Made by a program: the position numbers and the translations under genes. Positions 1 to 8,591 of a DNA stretch of 64,000 nucleotides are shown here, piece after piece; positions within the stretch are counted from its first letter, which is position 1; the number at the start of each line of letters is the position of its first letter. The notes under the pieces are model-generated. The model was not told the origin of the DNA and did not search any database. It was given only the letters and a program-made list of their open reading frames with translations. Source of the stretch: Afipia sp049747295 (GTDB lineage Bacteria > Pseudomonadota > Alphaproteobacteria > Rhizobiales > Xanthobacteraceae); contig NZ_JBMHJM010000001.1 in NCBI RefSeq assembly GCF_049747295.1, positions 3,348,001 through 3,412,000 on the forward strand. The letters are read 5' to 3'.

Positions 1-2
1 TC

Positions 3-476
3 GAAAAAGCCAAGAAGGGCTATCAGGCGTGCGGCCGCACTTACAAGAACCATATCGATGGCTTCAATCTCTTACCTTACCTGACCGGCAAGGAGAAGGA
101 GAGCCCGCGAAAGTTGTTCATGTACATCAGCGACGACGGCGACATCCTCGCCGTGCGCTATGACAACTGGAAGGTTGTCTTCATGGAACAACGCCTCGCC
201 GGCACCATGGGCGTGTGGGCCGAACCCTTCGTGCGCCTGCGTCTCGCGAAGTTCTTCAATCTACGGACCGACCCCTACGAGTTCGCCGATATTACGTCGA
301 ACTCCTACTACGAGTGGTTGCTCTATCACGCCTACATTCTGTATGGCGCAATGTTCATTGCTCAGAAATTCGCGGAAACTTTCAAGGAGTTTCCCATTAT
401 TCAGAAGCCCAACACGTTTACGATCGATGATGCGATCAAGACCATGGAAAACACCATGGGCGGCGCGTCGCACTAA
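3..476 (+). CDS. Arylsulfatase (sulfatase family), C-terminal part, cut by window edge
   Basis: An open frame enters from the left edge and ends at TAA 474-476, giving about 157 residues of the C-terminal part of a sulfatase. Seen: a DGFNLLPYLTGKEKESPRK stretch, then ISDDGDILAVRYDNWKVVF and FFNLRTDPYEFADI, which match the C-terminal subdomain of bacterial arylsulfatases (the substrate-facing strand and the 'LYNLRTDPYE' region). The catalytic CxPxR formylglycine motif would lie upstream, outside the window. Family role: hydrolysis of sulfate esters. It is followed after 80 nt by a HAD phosphatase gene on the same strand and may head the 1-5.2 kb gene run. Confidence 0.85.
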   Translation, partial: EKAKKGYQACGRTYKNHIDGFNLLPYLTGKEKESPRKLFMYISDDGDILAVRYDNWKVVFMEQRLAGTMGVWAEPFVRLRLAKFFNLRTDPYEFADITSNSYYEWLLYHAYILYGAMFIAQKFAETFKEFPIIQKPNTFTIDDAIKTMENTMGGASH

Positions 477-556
477 AGCGAGCGAAGTCAGGCGGTGGGA
501 GGTTTGCCGCCTGACTTCAATTCTTTAAAGTCTTTTGAAGTTTATGAGGAAGAATC

Positions 557-1480
557 ATGACGAGTGATGTGCTTCCTTCCTGGAGCGATTGTCCCGCACG
601 CACCGCGATCATTGATTTTGTCTCCAAGGTGACCAACAAAGGTGGTCCGGACTACGTGCCGCCATCTGAGCGCATCGCAACCTTCGACAACGATGGAACG
701 CTGTGGTGTGAACAGCCGATGCAGGTCCAGTTGTTCTTCCTGCTGGAGCGGGTGAAGCACCTTGCGGAGAAGTATCCCGACATCAAGGATCGGCAGCCAT
801 TTAAGGCATTTCTCGCACACGACATGGCGACGCTCCATTCGCTGGGGAAGCGGGCCTTGATGGAGCTGGCATTCGCGACCCACGCCGGCATGACGGAAGA
901 CGATTTCGAAAAGATCGCCCGTGCCTGGCTTGAAACCGCGACCCACCCGAAGTTTCAACGACTGTTCAAGCATTGTACTTATCAGCCGCAGATCGAATTG
1001 CTCGACTACCTGCGAGAACATGATTTCAAGATATTTATCGTCTCCGGAGGAGGCATCGATTTCATTCGTGCCTTTGCCGAAGAAGCCTACGGAATTCCGC
1101 GCGAATGCGTGGTTGGGTCGAGCGCCAAGCTGCACTTCGAAATGCAGAGCGGTCAGGCCGTTCTGATGAAGGTTGCTGAACTCAACAGCTTCGATGATCG
1201 GGATGTGAAGCCGCAGAATATCGGTCTCCATATCGGGCGCCGGCCCATTCTGGCGTTCGGAAATTCCGACGGCGATCTCGCGATGCTCAGATACGTGAAG
1301 ACAGGTCCCGGCGCGCGACTAGCGCTGCTTCTGCATCACGACGACGGCGTGCGCGAAACCGCCTATGGACCCGAATTCAAACTCAGCCCCCTGATGGAAG
1401 CGCTCGAGCGCGCAGCGGAGTACGGAATCACAGTCGTCAGCATGAGAAATGACTGGAGGGCGGTCTTTGGAGACGCTTAG
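557..1480 (+). CDS. HAD-family hydrolase (phosphoserine phosphatase-like)
   Basis: A 307-residue protein. HAD motif I is FDNDGT with the nucleophile Asp44 and Asp46; motif II is IVSGGG in the middle; motif IV is FGNSDGD near residue 237, the Mg-binding acidic motif. There is no signal peptide, so it should be a cytoplasmic phosphatase; the substrate is not evident. The start is preceded by GAGGAAGA. It sits between a sulfatase gene and small membrane protein genes on the same strand, with overlap or near-overlap on the downstream side, which points to co-transcription. HAD identity is firm; the reaction is not. Confidence 0.88.
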   Translation: MTSDVLPSWSDCPARTAIIDFVSKVTNKGGPDYVPPSERIATFDNDGTLWCEQPMQVQLFFLLERVKHLAEKYPDIKDRQPFKAFLAHDMATLHSLGKRALMELAFATHAGMTEDDFEKIARAWLETATHPKFQRLFKHCTYQPQIELLDYLREHDFKIFIVSGGGIDFIRAFAEEAYGIPRECVVGSSAKLHFEMQSGQAVLMKVAELNSFDDRDVKPQNIGLHIGRRPILAFGNSDGDLAMLRYVKTGPGARLALLLHHDDGVRETAYGPEFKLSPLMEALERAAEYGITVVSMRNDWRAVFGDA

Positions 1481-1838
1481 CCTGATGAAGGAGTGGCTTG
1501 TTTTCTGGACCGAGGTCTCGGCGACGCTTATCGACGCCATCGCGCTGGTGATCGTTGTCGTTGGGACTATCGAGGCCGCGATTGGTGGCTTTCTCTTGAT
1601 GTTCGGCTCGCCGGATGGACACGAGAAACGTGCCGTTTGGCTGCGTTATGCCCGCTGGCTCGTTGCCGCGCTGACCTTTCAGCTGGCCGCAGATATCATC
1701 GAGACATCGATCGCACCGAGCTGGGATGACGTCGGACGCCTTGCGGTGATCGCTGTGATTCGAACTTTGCTGAATTACTTTCTGGAACGGGATCTCGAAG
1801 ATGTCCGCGGCCGGCAACGTGAGAGCGTGACCCCATAG
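1467..1838 (+). CDS. DUF1622 family membrane protein
   Basis: About 123 residues with a long hydrophobic helix early (TLIDAIALVIVVVGTIEA), a charged patch (RKR-like YARW region) and a second hydrophobic stretch (WLVAALTFQLAADIIETSI). This is the DUF1622 pattern, a family of small integral membrane proteins of unknown function. Three starts compete: ATG 1449 with a weak RBS, TTG 1467 seven bases after GGAGGG, and ATG 1485 with a distant GGAG. I use TTG 1467 on RBS strength; the gene then overlaps the HAD gene by 14 nt, which suggests translational coupling. Confidence 0.75.
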   Translation: METLSLMKEWLVFWTEVSATLIDAIALVIVVVGTIEAAIGGFLLMFGSPDGHEKRAVWLRYARWLVAALTFQLAADIIETSIAPSWDDVGRLAVIAVIRTLLNYFLERDLEDVRGRQRESVTP

Positions 1839-1850
1839 CGAGGAGAAGAC

Positions 1851-2093
1851 ATGTCGACGCTCGATGTTTTTGCATGGATCGTTCTCGTCATTCTGGTGGC
1901 CAGCGCCTTTGCGATCTTCTTCATTGCGGGCTGGTTGCCGGGCCACATCGCCCAGATACGAAATCATCCCTACGCACACGCAGTCAAAGTCGCAGGCTGG
2001 GTCACATTGATCTGCGGCTTTGCGTTGTGGCCGCTCACTCTGATCTGGGCCTATGTGGATGTCCCGTCTCGCAGGACGGAGCAGACTCCATGA
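1851..2093 (+). CDS. DUF3302 inner-membrane protein (YiaW-like)
   Basis: 80 residues, two predicted membrane helices (residues about 5-27 and 48-68) and a conserved GWLPGHIAQIRNHPYA linker. This fits DUF3302, the family of E. coli YiaW. AGGAGAAG stands just before the ATG. Its TGA overlaps the ATG of the following HlyD-family gene (ATGA at 2090-2093), the same yiaW-yiaV pairing seen in E. coli, so the two products probably work together in the inner membrane. Function unknown. Confidence 0.82.
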   Translation: MSTLDVFAWIVLVILVASAFAIFFIAGWLPGHIAQIRNHPYAHAVKVAGWVTLICGFALWPLTLIWAYVDVPSRRTEQTP

Positions 2094-3031
2094 TCGTCGC
2101 GATCCTGAACGTCTATCTCGTTCTTCTCTTCCTCATGGTGCGGATGAAGATCGTTCCTTTCAATGTATTCTGGAAGGTCTCGCCGCTGATCGTGTTGCTC
2201 TTGCTGTTGATCGGCCTGTTCATTCCCATGAATTGGGGGGCGCCACAGGGGCCGGCACTGGTTGTCCGAAACTCCGTGTCGGTTGTGCCGGATGTCGCGG
2301 GTGAAGTGATCGATGTTCCGGTGAAGGCCAACTCACCACTCAAGGCTGGTGACGTCCTGTTTCGCATCGATCCGGTGCCGTTTCAGGCGCAGGTCAACGC
2401 CATTGAAGCTCAGCTCAAGCTCGCCTCGTTGCGTTTGGCCCAGATGACCCAGTTGCTTGAGCGCGATTCGGGGCGCGCTTTCGATGTCCAACAGCGGCAA
2501 TCGGAGGTCGATCATCTGAAAGCCCAACTTGAAAGCGCGCAATGGAATCTCGACAAGACGACAGTTCTCGCTCCCGCCGATGGCTACGTCACCAATCTGG
2601 CCCTCCGGAAGGGGGCTCGCGTGGCCAGCCTCCCATTGTCGCCGGTCATGGCGTTCATCGATACGGCGGATACCATTATCGGAGTCGAGATCGCGCAGAT
2701 CAATGCCCGCTACCTCAGGCCCAACCAGCCGGTCGAAGCAACATTCAAATTCGCCCCGGGCCGAATCTATAGCGGCAAGGTTGAAAGCATTCTGCAGGCT
2801 ATTGCCCCGGGCCAAGTGCAGGCTTCGGGGCTTGCGGTGACGCCGAAAGAAATTCAATCTGCTCCGTTCGTAGTGCGTGTCAGACTTCAGGATGCAGGTT
2901 TTGCCGCATCGTTGCCCGCCGGCGCCACGGGAGAAGCCACAATATTCACTGATCGCGTCAAGGTGGCTCACGTTATCCGAAAAGTGCTGCTGCGCCAGAT
3001 TGCGATCCTTAATTATATCAATCCATTTTAG
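2090..3031 (+). CDS. HlyD-family membrane fusion protein (YiaV-like)
   Basis: 313 residues when started at the ATG that overlaps the previous stop. The N-terminus has two hydrophobic segments (about 1-18 and 31-48); then a lipoyl/barrel half (VVPDVAGEVIDVPVKANSPL), a coiled coil with many Gln/Glu/Leu (about residues 100-155), the second barrel half (VLAPADGYVTNL) and a beta-barrel domain. This is the HlyD/EmrA adaptor fold of envelope efflux assemblies, but no transporter gene lies next to it. The longer open frame upstream lies over the DUF3302 gene and was not used. Confidence 0.85.
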   Translation: MIVAILNVYLVLLFLMVRMKIVPFNVFWKVSPLIVLLLLLIGLFIPMNWGAPQGPALVVRNSVSVVPDVAGEVIDVPVKANSPLKAGDVLFRIDPVPFQAQVNAIEAQLKLASLRLAQMTQLLERDSGRAFDVQQRQSEVDHLKAQLESAQWNLDKTTVLAPADGYVTNLALRKGARVASLPLSPVMAFIDTADTIIGVEIAQINARYLRPNQPVEATFKFAPGRIYSGKVESILQAIAPGQVQASGLAVTPKEIQSAPFVVRVRLQDAGFAASLPAGATGEATIFTDRVKVAHVIRKVLLRQIAILNYINPF

Positions 3032-3105
3032 TTGAGCAGGAGCGCGAAGACGATTTGATGCTCAAACGGTTGGGGGCGCACGAACCGGATATTCGGAGCA
3101 AGTTG

Positions 3106-5202
3106 ATGGCAGCAAACCCGGCAAAAAACGTTCGGCTTGGGTTTAAAGCGTCCATTATCGCGCTGTTCGTCGCCCTTGTTCTCGCGATTGGGTTGACGCT
3201 CGTCTACTTAAGTTTCTCGCGTATCTCCGCCATCACTGAAGCGGCTGCCAGCAAGTTCATCGACAAGGTGGCTGAGCTTTCCGCTGACCGGATCGGTTCG
3301 CAGCTCAAGCTGATCAAGGACAATCTGGAGATCTTGCGGGACCTTCCTTCGATCCAGGGCGGAGCCATCAACAACGCTCAGCAATTGAATCCGCTGCTCG
3401 CGGCGATGCTGGAGAACAACCAGGAGCTGTTCAATCTCTATATCGGGTATGAAGACGGCTCGTTTATCGAATTGGATGCTGTCGATCGTGCAGGGACCGG
3501 TGCTCGCGCCAAACTAGGCATGCCGGATGAAGCGGTGTTCCGTCTGGTCCATATCTCGAGATCGAACAACTCCGAACAGATCGAATCGAAACGGACTTTT
3601 CTTTCGAGAAAGCTTCAAGTTGTAGCGGAGGCGCCGGGGCCCCGCGATTACGATCCGCGCGATCGGCCCTGGTATCAGGACGCCAACCGGAATGACGGAA
3701 GTCTCTTGACCGGCCCTTACATTTTCTTTGCAACGGGCAAGCACGGCTACACGATCCGATTGCCTTTGAAGGCCGGAAAGCAGGGCGTCGTCGCCGGTGA
3801 CGTGCTGCTTGACGCCACAGAAGAGCTTTTGACCAAGGAGAAGCTGACGGAGTCGGGCGTTGTGTTCCTGTTTGACGACGCCAACCGAATTCTTGCACAC
3901 CCGCAGATGTCTGAGCTCTTGAAGCGCGAGACCGCCGTTCATGGCGAAGGCACGCTTCCCCGCATCCGCGCTGACGATATGGGCGGTGTCATCAACGCAG
4001 TTCACGCCTGGCGGGCGAGCGGCGTCGCACAGCAGTTCTTTCGTGATTCTGGCGGACGGCTCTATGCCGCAGCCTTCCGGGAAATACCGATCGCCGGCAA
4101 TGCAAATATGCGATTGGCGGTCCTCGCGCCCGTCGATGAATTCTTCGCCAATATCTTGTCCGAGCGAAATCGTCTCTTTGCGATTGCCATCGGATTTGTC
4201 CTCCTGATGCTCCCGCTGGTGTTCTTTATTGGGGTCTTGTTATCGCGGTCGCTTCGTGCATTGGCGATTGAAACAGACAAGATCCAGAAATTTGAACTGG
4301 TTTCCACGCCGCCTGTGCGGTCGATGATCCGCGAGATTGACGATCTTGGCCGTTCGGTGTCGACCATGCGTACCGTGACGCAGACCTTTTCCAATTTTGT
4401 GCCGAAGCGCCTTGTCGAGCAGCTGATCAGAACAGGAACTCCGCTCCAGCTCGGAGGAACGCGCAGGGAGGTTTCCCTGCTGTTTACGGACGTCGAGAAT
4501 TTCACCGCCATCACCGAGAAGGCGGATCCCAGTCAGGTGATGCAATACACGTCTCGCTACTTCGCCGTTGTTTCAGACGAAGTGATGAAGCGTTCCGGGA
4601 CGGTGGATAAATTCATCGGCGATGCGATCATGGCGATCTGGAATGCGCCAGCCGATGATCCCGATCATGTGTCTCACGCCTGCGCCGCTGCGCTTGCCAT
4701 GTTACGGGCCAATGAACGGCTGAATGCAGAGTTCGAGCAGGAGGGATGGCCGGCCTATAAGACCCGGTTTGGTCTTCATATCGGAGAGGCCGTTGTCGGC
4801 AACATCGGCTCTGAGGACCGCATGAATTACACCGCGCTTGGTGCCGCGGTTAATCTGGCCGCGCGTCTGGAAGGTCTCAACAAGAGCTATGGCACGTCGA
4901 TCCTGGTCAGTTCAGCCGTGCGCGAACGTGTAGCCTCTGAATTTATATTCAGGAGTGTCGATCAAATATCGCCAAAGGGCTTTGCAGAATCGTTCGATAT
5001 TTTCGAGTTGCGATGCGAGCGGGGCAGCAACAGCGACGAACATCTCTCTCAGGATTGGGAGATCATCTACGCAGCCCTCAAAAACAAGCCTTCTGCGGAG
5101 GCGGAAGGTTCACTTATCCTGTTTATGAAAAAGTATCCGGACGACCGGGTCGCCCGTTACTATCATCGGAAGCTGTTCTGCGGCCAAGAGGCAAGTTTAT
5201 AA
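3106..5202 (+). CDS. Adenylate/guanylate cyclase with periplasmic Cache sensor
   Basis: 698 residues. Order: membrane helix 1 (about 13-38), a roughly 310-residue periplasmic region of double-Cache type (the DYDPRDRPWYQDA motif is characteristic), membrane helix 2 (about 355-380), a HAMP-like linker, and a class III cyclase domain (about 450-635). LLFTDVENF and DKFIGDAIMAIW hold the two metal-binding Asp residues; RMNYTALGAAVNLAARLE is the purine/transition-state helix. Likely makes cAMP in response to a periplasmic ligand. GGAG lies 7 nt before ATG 3106; TTG 3055 or ATG 3058 would add 16-17 residues but have poorer RBS spacing. Last gene of the sulfatase-HAD-DUF run. Confidence 0.88.
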   Translation: MAANPAKNVRLGFKASIIALFVALVLAIGLTLVYLSFSRISAITEAAASKFIDKVAELSADRIGSQLKLIKDNLEILRDLPSIQGGAINNAQQLNPLLAAMLENNQELFNLYIGYEDGSFIELDAVDRAGTGARAKLGMPDEAVFRLVHISRSNNSEQIESKRTFLSRKLQVVAEAPGPRDYDPRDRPWYQDANRNDGSLLTGPYIFFATGKHGYTIRLPLKAGKQGVVAGDVLLDATEELLTKEKLTESGVVFLFDDANRILAHPQMSELLKRETAVHGEGTLPRIRADDMGGVINAVHAWRASGVAQQFFRDSGGRLYAAAFREIPIAGNANMRLAVLAPVDEFFANILSERNRLFAIAIGFVLLMLPLVFFIGVLLSRSLRALAIETDKIQKFELVSTPPVRSMIREIDDLGRSVSTMRTVTQTFSNFVPKRLVEQLIRTGTPLQLGGTRREVSLLFTDVENFTAITEKADPSQVMQYTSRYFAVVSDEVMKRSGTVDKFIGDAIMAIWNAPADDPDHVSHACAAALAMLRANERLNAEFEQEGWPAYKTRFGLHIGEAVVGNIGSEDRMNYTALGAAVNLAARLEGLNKSYGTSILVSSAVRERVASEFIFRSVDQISPKGFAESFDIFELRCERGSNSDEHLSQDWEIIYAALKNKPSAEAEGSLILFMKKYPDDRVARYYHRKLFCGQEASL

Positions 5203-5301
5203 TTCACGCCCGGCAGTCTGGGCATGTGTGCAGTGAAGAGCGAGATTGGCCGCCGTGATTGTCTGGCCTGTCGTGTCAACAGGTCGAGGATTTGGGATTT
5301 T

Positions 5302-5745
5302 TCAGCGGCTGCCGACCTTCCTCCAGTTCTCGCCACCGCAAATTGCGCCAACGCATCCTTCGACACGAAGCGAGTTCGGCCCCGTCCATGCAATCTTGCT
5401 GTCATACATGCCGCCATCGTCGGCATTGTAGATGCGACCCGTCCAGGTCCCGGGTCCGCTTGGACGCATTCCAACGAACAGCTGCACACCGATCATTGGA
5501 CGTGATGAAAGAGATGCGTTGGGGTTCTTGGAATCGGTCTGAGGTTTGCCGGTGGCGGGATCGATCGGCTCGCGCAGCCACACCACCTTGCCGCAAAGGG
5601 TGTTGCCACACTGGCTGATCTGAATTCGGGCATCGCCTTTTTCCGTCAGCCAAACGCCTGCGGGGACCTCTTCCTCAGCCTTTACAGTGGAAAATGCGCA
5701 CGTGAAAAATAAGAGTGCTAAAATAAGATTCAACTTCGACGTCAT
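5302..5745 (-). CDS. DUF2147 domain secreted protein
   Basis: 147 residues. A cleavable signal peptide is clear (LILALLFFTCAFSTVKA followed by EEEVPAG). The mature part has GVWLTEKGDARIQI, CGNTLCGKVVWL and a closing WTGRIYNADDG...IAWTGPNSLRVEGC pattern, which is the DUF2147 domain of periplasmic beta-rich proteins. Four or more Cys suggest disulfides. Function unknown. It reads toward the cyclase gene (convergent) and is flanked upstream by the MgtC-like gene in the same orientation. Confidence 0.85.
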   Translation of the reverse strand: MTSKLNLILALLFFTCAFSTVKAEEEVPAGVWLTEKGDARIQISQCGNTLCGKVVWLREPIDPATGKPQTDSKNPNASLSSRPMIGVQLFVGMRPSGPGTWTGRIYNADDGGMYDSKIAWTGPNSLRVEGCVGAICGGENWRKVGSR

Positions 5746-5820
5746 GATCAGCCTTTGTTATTCGCGTTGTTACTCGCGTTTTAGCGGTTGCGCAGAACCT
5801 ACACGGCCCCGCCGCACGTT

Positions 5821-6525
5821 TCAAACAGCATTGCCGTTCTGATCCTTGCGCCTTTTGACGACCGTCACGTCGCGAACGCCGTCCAATTCCTTCAACTGGT
5901 CGGGAAAGGACGCAATATCGTGCGACGAGACCTTGCTTAAAAGAACCAGCAGTTCGTCACCTCCTTCGGCGTTCCTGTTTTCAACAAGAAAGCGTTTGAC
6001 TTGGCTGGGCCTTAGCCCAAGCGCCTCCCTCAAATCCTCTGGCGTCAACCCGCCGTGATCAACCTCGATCTTGAGCTGGCACGTCTGGTTTCGCGAGCGA
6101 TAGGCTTCTTCCAGCGGCTTCATGCCGGCGAGGATCAGAAGAATGATGATGGTGGATGCTCCGGCGGCAAGGTAGAGGCCGCCGCCGACGGCAAGCCCGA
6201 TAGCGGCGACCGCCCAAATGCTCGCCGCCGTGGTCAGACCTTTGACAATCTCGCCGCGGGCAAGAATCGACCCGGCTCCGAGAAATCCGATGCCCGACAC
6301 GACCTGCGCCGCGATGCGCGACGGATCCAGCACGACGTGCTCCTTGGACAGCACATCCGCGAATCCGAATGCAGATACGATCATGATGAGACACGACCCG
6401 ACGCACACGAGCATATGGGTGCGGATGCCCGCAGCCCACAATAGGCGTTCGCGCTCGAATCCAACGAGGCTTCCGAGTGTGGCAGCGGCCAGCAGGCGAA
6501 GCAGCATCTCCGAGTTAGATAGCAT
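5821..6525 (-). CDS. MgtC/SapB family membrane protein
   Basis: 234 residues from ATG 6525, which has GGAGG five bases upstream; GTG 6540 or ATG 6537 would add 4-5 residues. Helical N-terminal half typical of MgtC/SapB: RLLAAATLGSLVGFERE, RTHMLVCVGSCLIMIVS, then DPSRIAAQVVSGIGFLGAG and VKGLTTAASIWAVAAIGLAVG. The C-terminal soluble part (about 90 residues) looks like a small regulatory domain. Relatives are linked to Mg limitation and membrane potential. It is an inner-membrane protein; substrate transport is not established for the family. Confidence 0.9.
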   Translation of the reverse strand: MLSNSEMLLRLLAAATLGSLVGFERERLLWAAGIRTHMLVCVGSCLIMIVSAFGFADVLSKEHVVLDPSRIAAQVVSGIGFLGAGSILARGEIVKGLTTAASIWAVAAIGLAVGGGLYLAAGASTIIILLILAGMKPLEEAYRSRNQTCQLKIEVDHGGLTPEDLREALGLRPSQVKRFLVENRNAEGGDELLVLLSKVSSHDIASFPDQLKELDGVRDVTVVKRRKDQNGNAV

Positions 6526-6540
6526 CGTGCCTCCCATCAC

Positions 6541-6783
6541 AGCAAAAGGGGCAAAAAGGTACCATCATCCGCAGGATATGCACCCCCTGACCGGTGTCAC
6601 ACACAGCCGATCAGGTGCGGGCTCCAGTGGTTGAAGGGTTCTACGAAGGCAGAGCTGAAAGCCCAAACAACGTGAGGAAGGCCGGGAACAGCTCTGAAGT
6701 TATTGCTTTTGTGCTGCTTTTGTCCCCCTTATAACGAGGGACATAATTCAACTTGGTGGGATGCGGCCGGCAAGGCTGAGGGC
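6541..6783. other. Divergent intergenic region (MgtC-like / antiporter)
   Basis: 243 bases between divergently read genes must hold both promoters. An AT-richer patch lies at 6697-6752 in front of the antiporter gene. I see no riboswitch fold, palindromic operator or small ORF that I can defend. Confidence 0.4.
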
Positions 6784-8514
6784 ATGCACGAACTTATTCA
6801 CGACATCACCTTCTGCATCTTGTTCGCCTGGGTGCTTGGTCTTGCGGCGCATTTCTTTCAGCAGCCGCTGATTCTCGCCTATCTGGTGGCGGGGTTCGCC
6901 ATCGGGCCGTACGGGATGGAATGGGTCAAGTCGCAGGACTCGATCAGCATCATCTCTGAACTCGGCCTGATTTTCATGCTGTTCATGATCGGGCTCGAAA
7001 TCGATCTGAAGAAGATCATTCGTGCAGGGCGGGTGATTCTGTTCGCCGCGAGCGGCCAACTGATAGGCGCCTGCGTTCTCGGCGTCGCCTTTTTCGTCGC
7101 GATCGGCCTCTCGATCGGCGGCGGCAAGTTCGATGCGGTCTACCTGACGGTCGCCTGTGCGCTGTCCAGCACCGTGATCATCGTCAAAGTGCTGTACGAG
7201 AAGCGCGAGCTCGACACCCTCCCAGGCCGAATCACGCTCGGCGTGCTGGTGCTGCAGGATATTTTCGCGATCCTGTTCCTGGCGATTCAACCGAGCCTCG
7301 CGGATTTGCAATTCAGCATCGTTCTGATGTCGATTGGCCGCGTCTGCCTTCTGGTCGTGACAGCGCTGGTCCTCAGCCGTTTTGTGTTGCCGAAACTGTT
7401 TCATCAAGTGGCGCGGCGGCCGGAACTTGTCATGCTGGGGGCGCTGGCCTGGTGTTTCCTGATTGGCGAGATCGCGGAACGCCTGCATCTATCTCGTGAA
7501 ATGGGATCGCTCGTTGCCGGCGTGTCGCTCTCGACATTCCCCTATGCGCTCGATGTGACCGCCAAGGTCACAACGCTGCGGGATTTCTTCATCACGCTGT
7601 TCTTTGTCGGCCTTGGCATGACGATCCCGGTTCCGAATGGGGCGACCATCGGCCTCGCGCTCGTCATCGCGGCGTTTACGGTGGTGAGCCGATTGGTGAC
7701 GACATTCCTGCCGCTGTATTTCATGAAGCAGGGTTTGCGGGCCAGCCTGCTGCCGGCGATCAATCTCGCGCAGATCAGCGAATTCTCCTTGGTCGTGATT
7801 CAGGTCGGTCTTGCCGCGGGTCACATCGGAACGGAGACGTCCAGCGCCGCATCGTTCGCTTTTGCGATCCTTGCGGTGCTCAGTACATTTGCCATGACGC
7901 GCAGCGACCAGATCACCCGTTGGGCGATCGCCGTGTTGAAGAAACTGGGAATCCGCGACCTGGACGACGGCGGCAAAGTCAGTGCCGAAGGGCATGAAGG
8001 GGGACACGGCGAGGCACGGCGTGTCGTCATTCTCGGCTTTTTCCGGGCCGCAAGCGCCCTGGTCAGCGAGATCGAGCAGCAGAACAAATCCCTGCTGGAT
8101 CAGATCAGCGTCGTCGACTTCAATCCGAATGTCTTCCGCACCCTCACGGCGCGCGGTATCCACGTGATCTACGGCGACATCAGCAATATCGATACGCTGA
8201 TCCACGCCGGCGTCAGCAAGGCCGAGATCATCATCCTGAGCGTGCCCGATTCCCTTCTCAAAGGCGCCAACAACGAGAAGCTGGTTCGCCATGTGCGATC
8301 GCTCAATCCGGAGGCAAAGATCATTTCGACAGCGGACCTGTTGGGCGATGTTCCCGATCTCTACGCCGCCGGGGCGGACTATGTGACGGTCACTCGCATT
8401 ACCGATGCGCAGGAGCTCTATAAAGTCATTGACGCCGCGGATCAGGGCTTGATCGAGAGCAAGCGCGCAGAGCTAGATGCGGTGTTGCGCGAGCGCAAGG
8501 AAGTCCTGCCCTGA
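6784..8514 (+). CDS. Monovalent cation:proton antiporter-2 (KefB-like) with TrkA-N domain
   Basis: 576 residues. About twelve membrane helices occupy residues 1-385, with the CPA2 signature IISELGLIFMLFMIGLEID and ACALSSTVIIVKVLYEK. A soluble RCK/TrkA-N nucleotide-binding domain starts near residue 412 (VVILGFFRAASALVSEIEQ) and has the acidic end of the Rossmann fold (VVDFNP). Likely K+ or Na+/H+ exchange gated by a nucleotide or redox ligand. ATG 6784 was chosen because family N-termini begin at this first helix; an upstream start at 6703 would add 27 non-conserved residues. Confidence 0.88.
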   Translation: MHELIHDITFCILFAWVLGLAAHFFQQPLILAYLVAGFAIGPYGMEWVKSQDSISIISELGLIFMLFMIGLEIDLKKIIRAGRVILFAASGQLIGACVLGVAFFVAIGLSIGGGKFDAVYLTVACALSSTVIIVKVLYEKRELDTLPGRITLGVLVLQDIFAILFLAIQPSLADLQFSIVLMSIGRVCLLVVTALVLSRFVLPKLFHQVARRPELVMLGALAWCFLIGEIAERLHLSREMGSLVAGVSLSTFPYALDVTAKVTTLRDFFITLFFVGLGMTIPVPNGATIGLALVIAAFTVVSRLVTTFLPLYFMKQGLRASLLPAINLAQISEFSLVVIQVGLAAGHIGTETSSAASFAFAILAVLSTFAMTRSDQITRWAIAVLKKLGIRDLDDGGKVSAEGHEGGHGEARRVVILGFFRAASALVSEIEQQNKSLLDQISVVDFNPNVFRTLTARGIHVIYGDISNIDTLIHAGVSKAEIIILSVPDSLLKGANNEKLVRHVRSLNPEAKIISTADLLGDVPDLYAAGADYVTVTRITDAQELYKVIDAADQGLIESKRAELDAVLRERKEVLP

Positions 8515-8591
8515 TCTGACGTGGGTTTGATCGCCGCGAAGTCCCAGCTGTGATAAATCGCGGTGTGAATTCACGCGATCCAGGGGAATAC

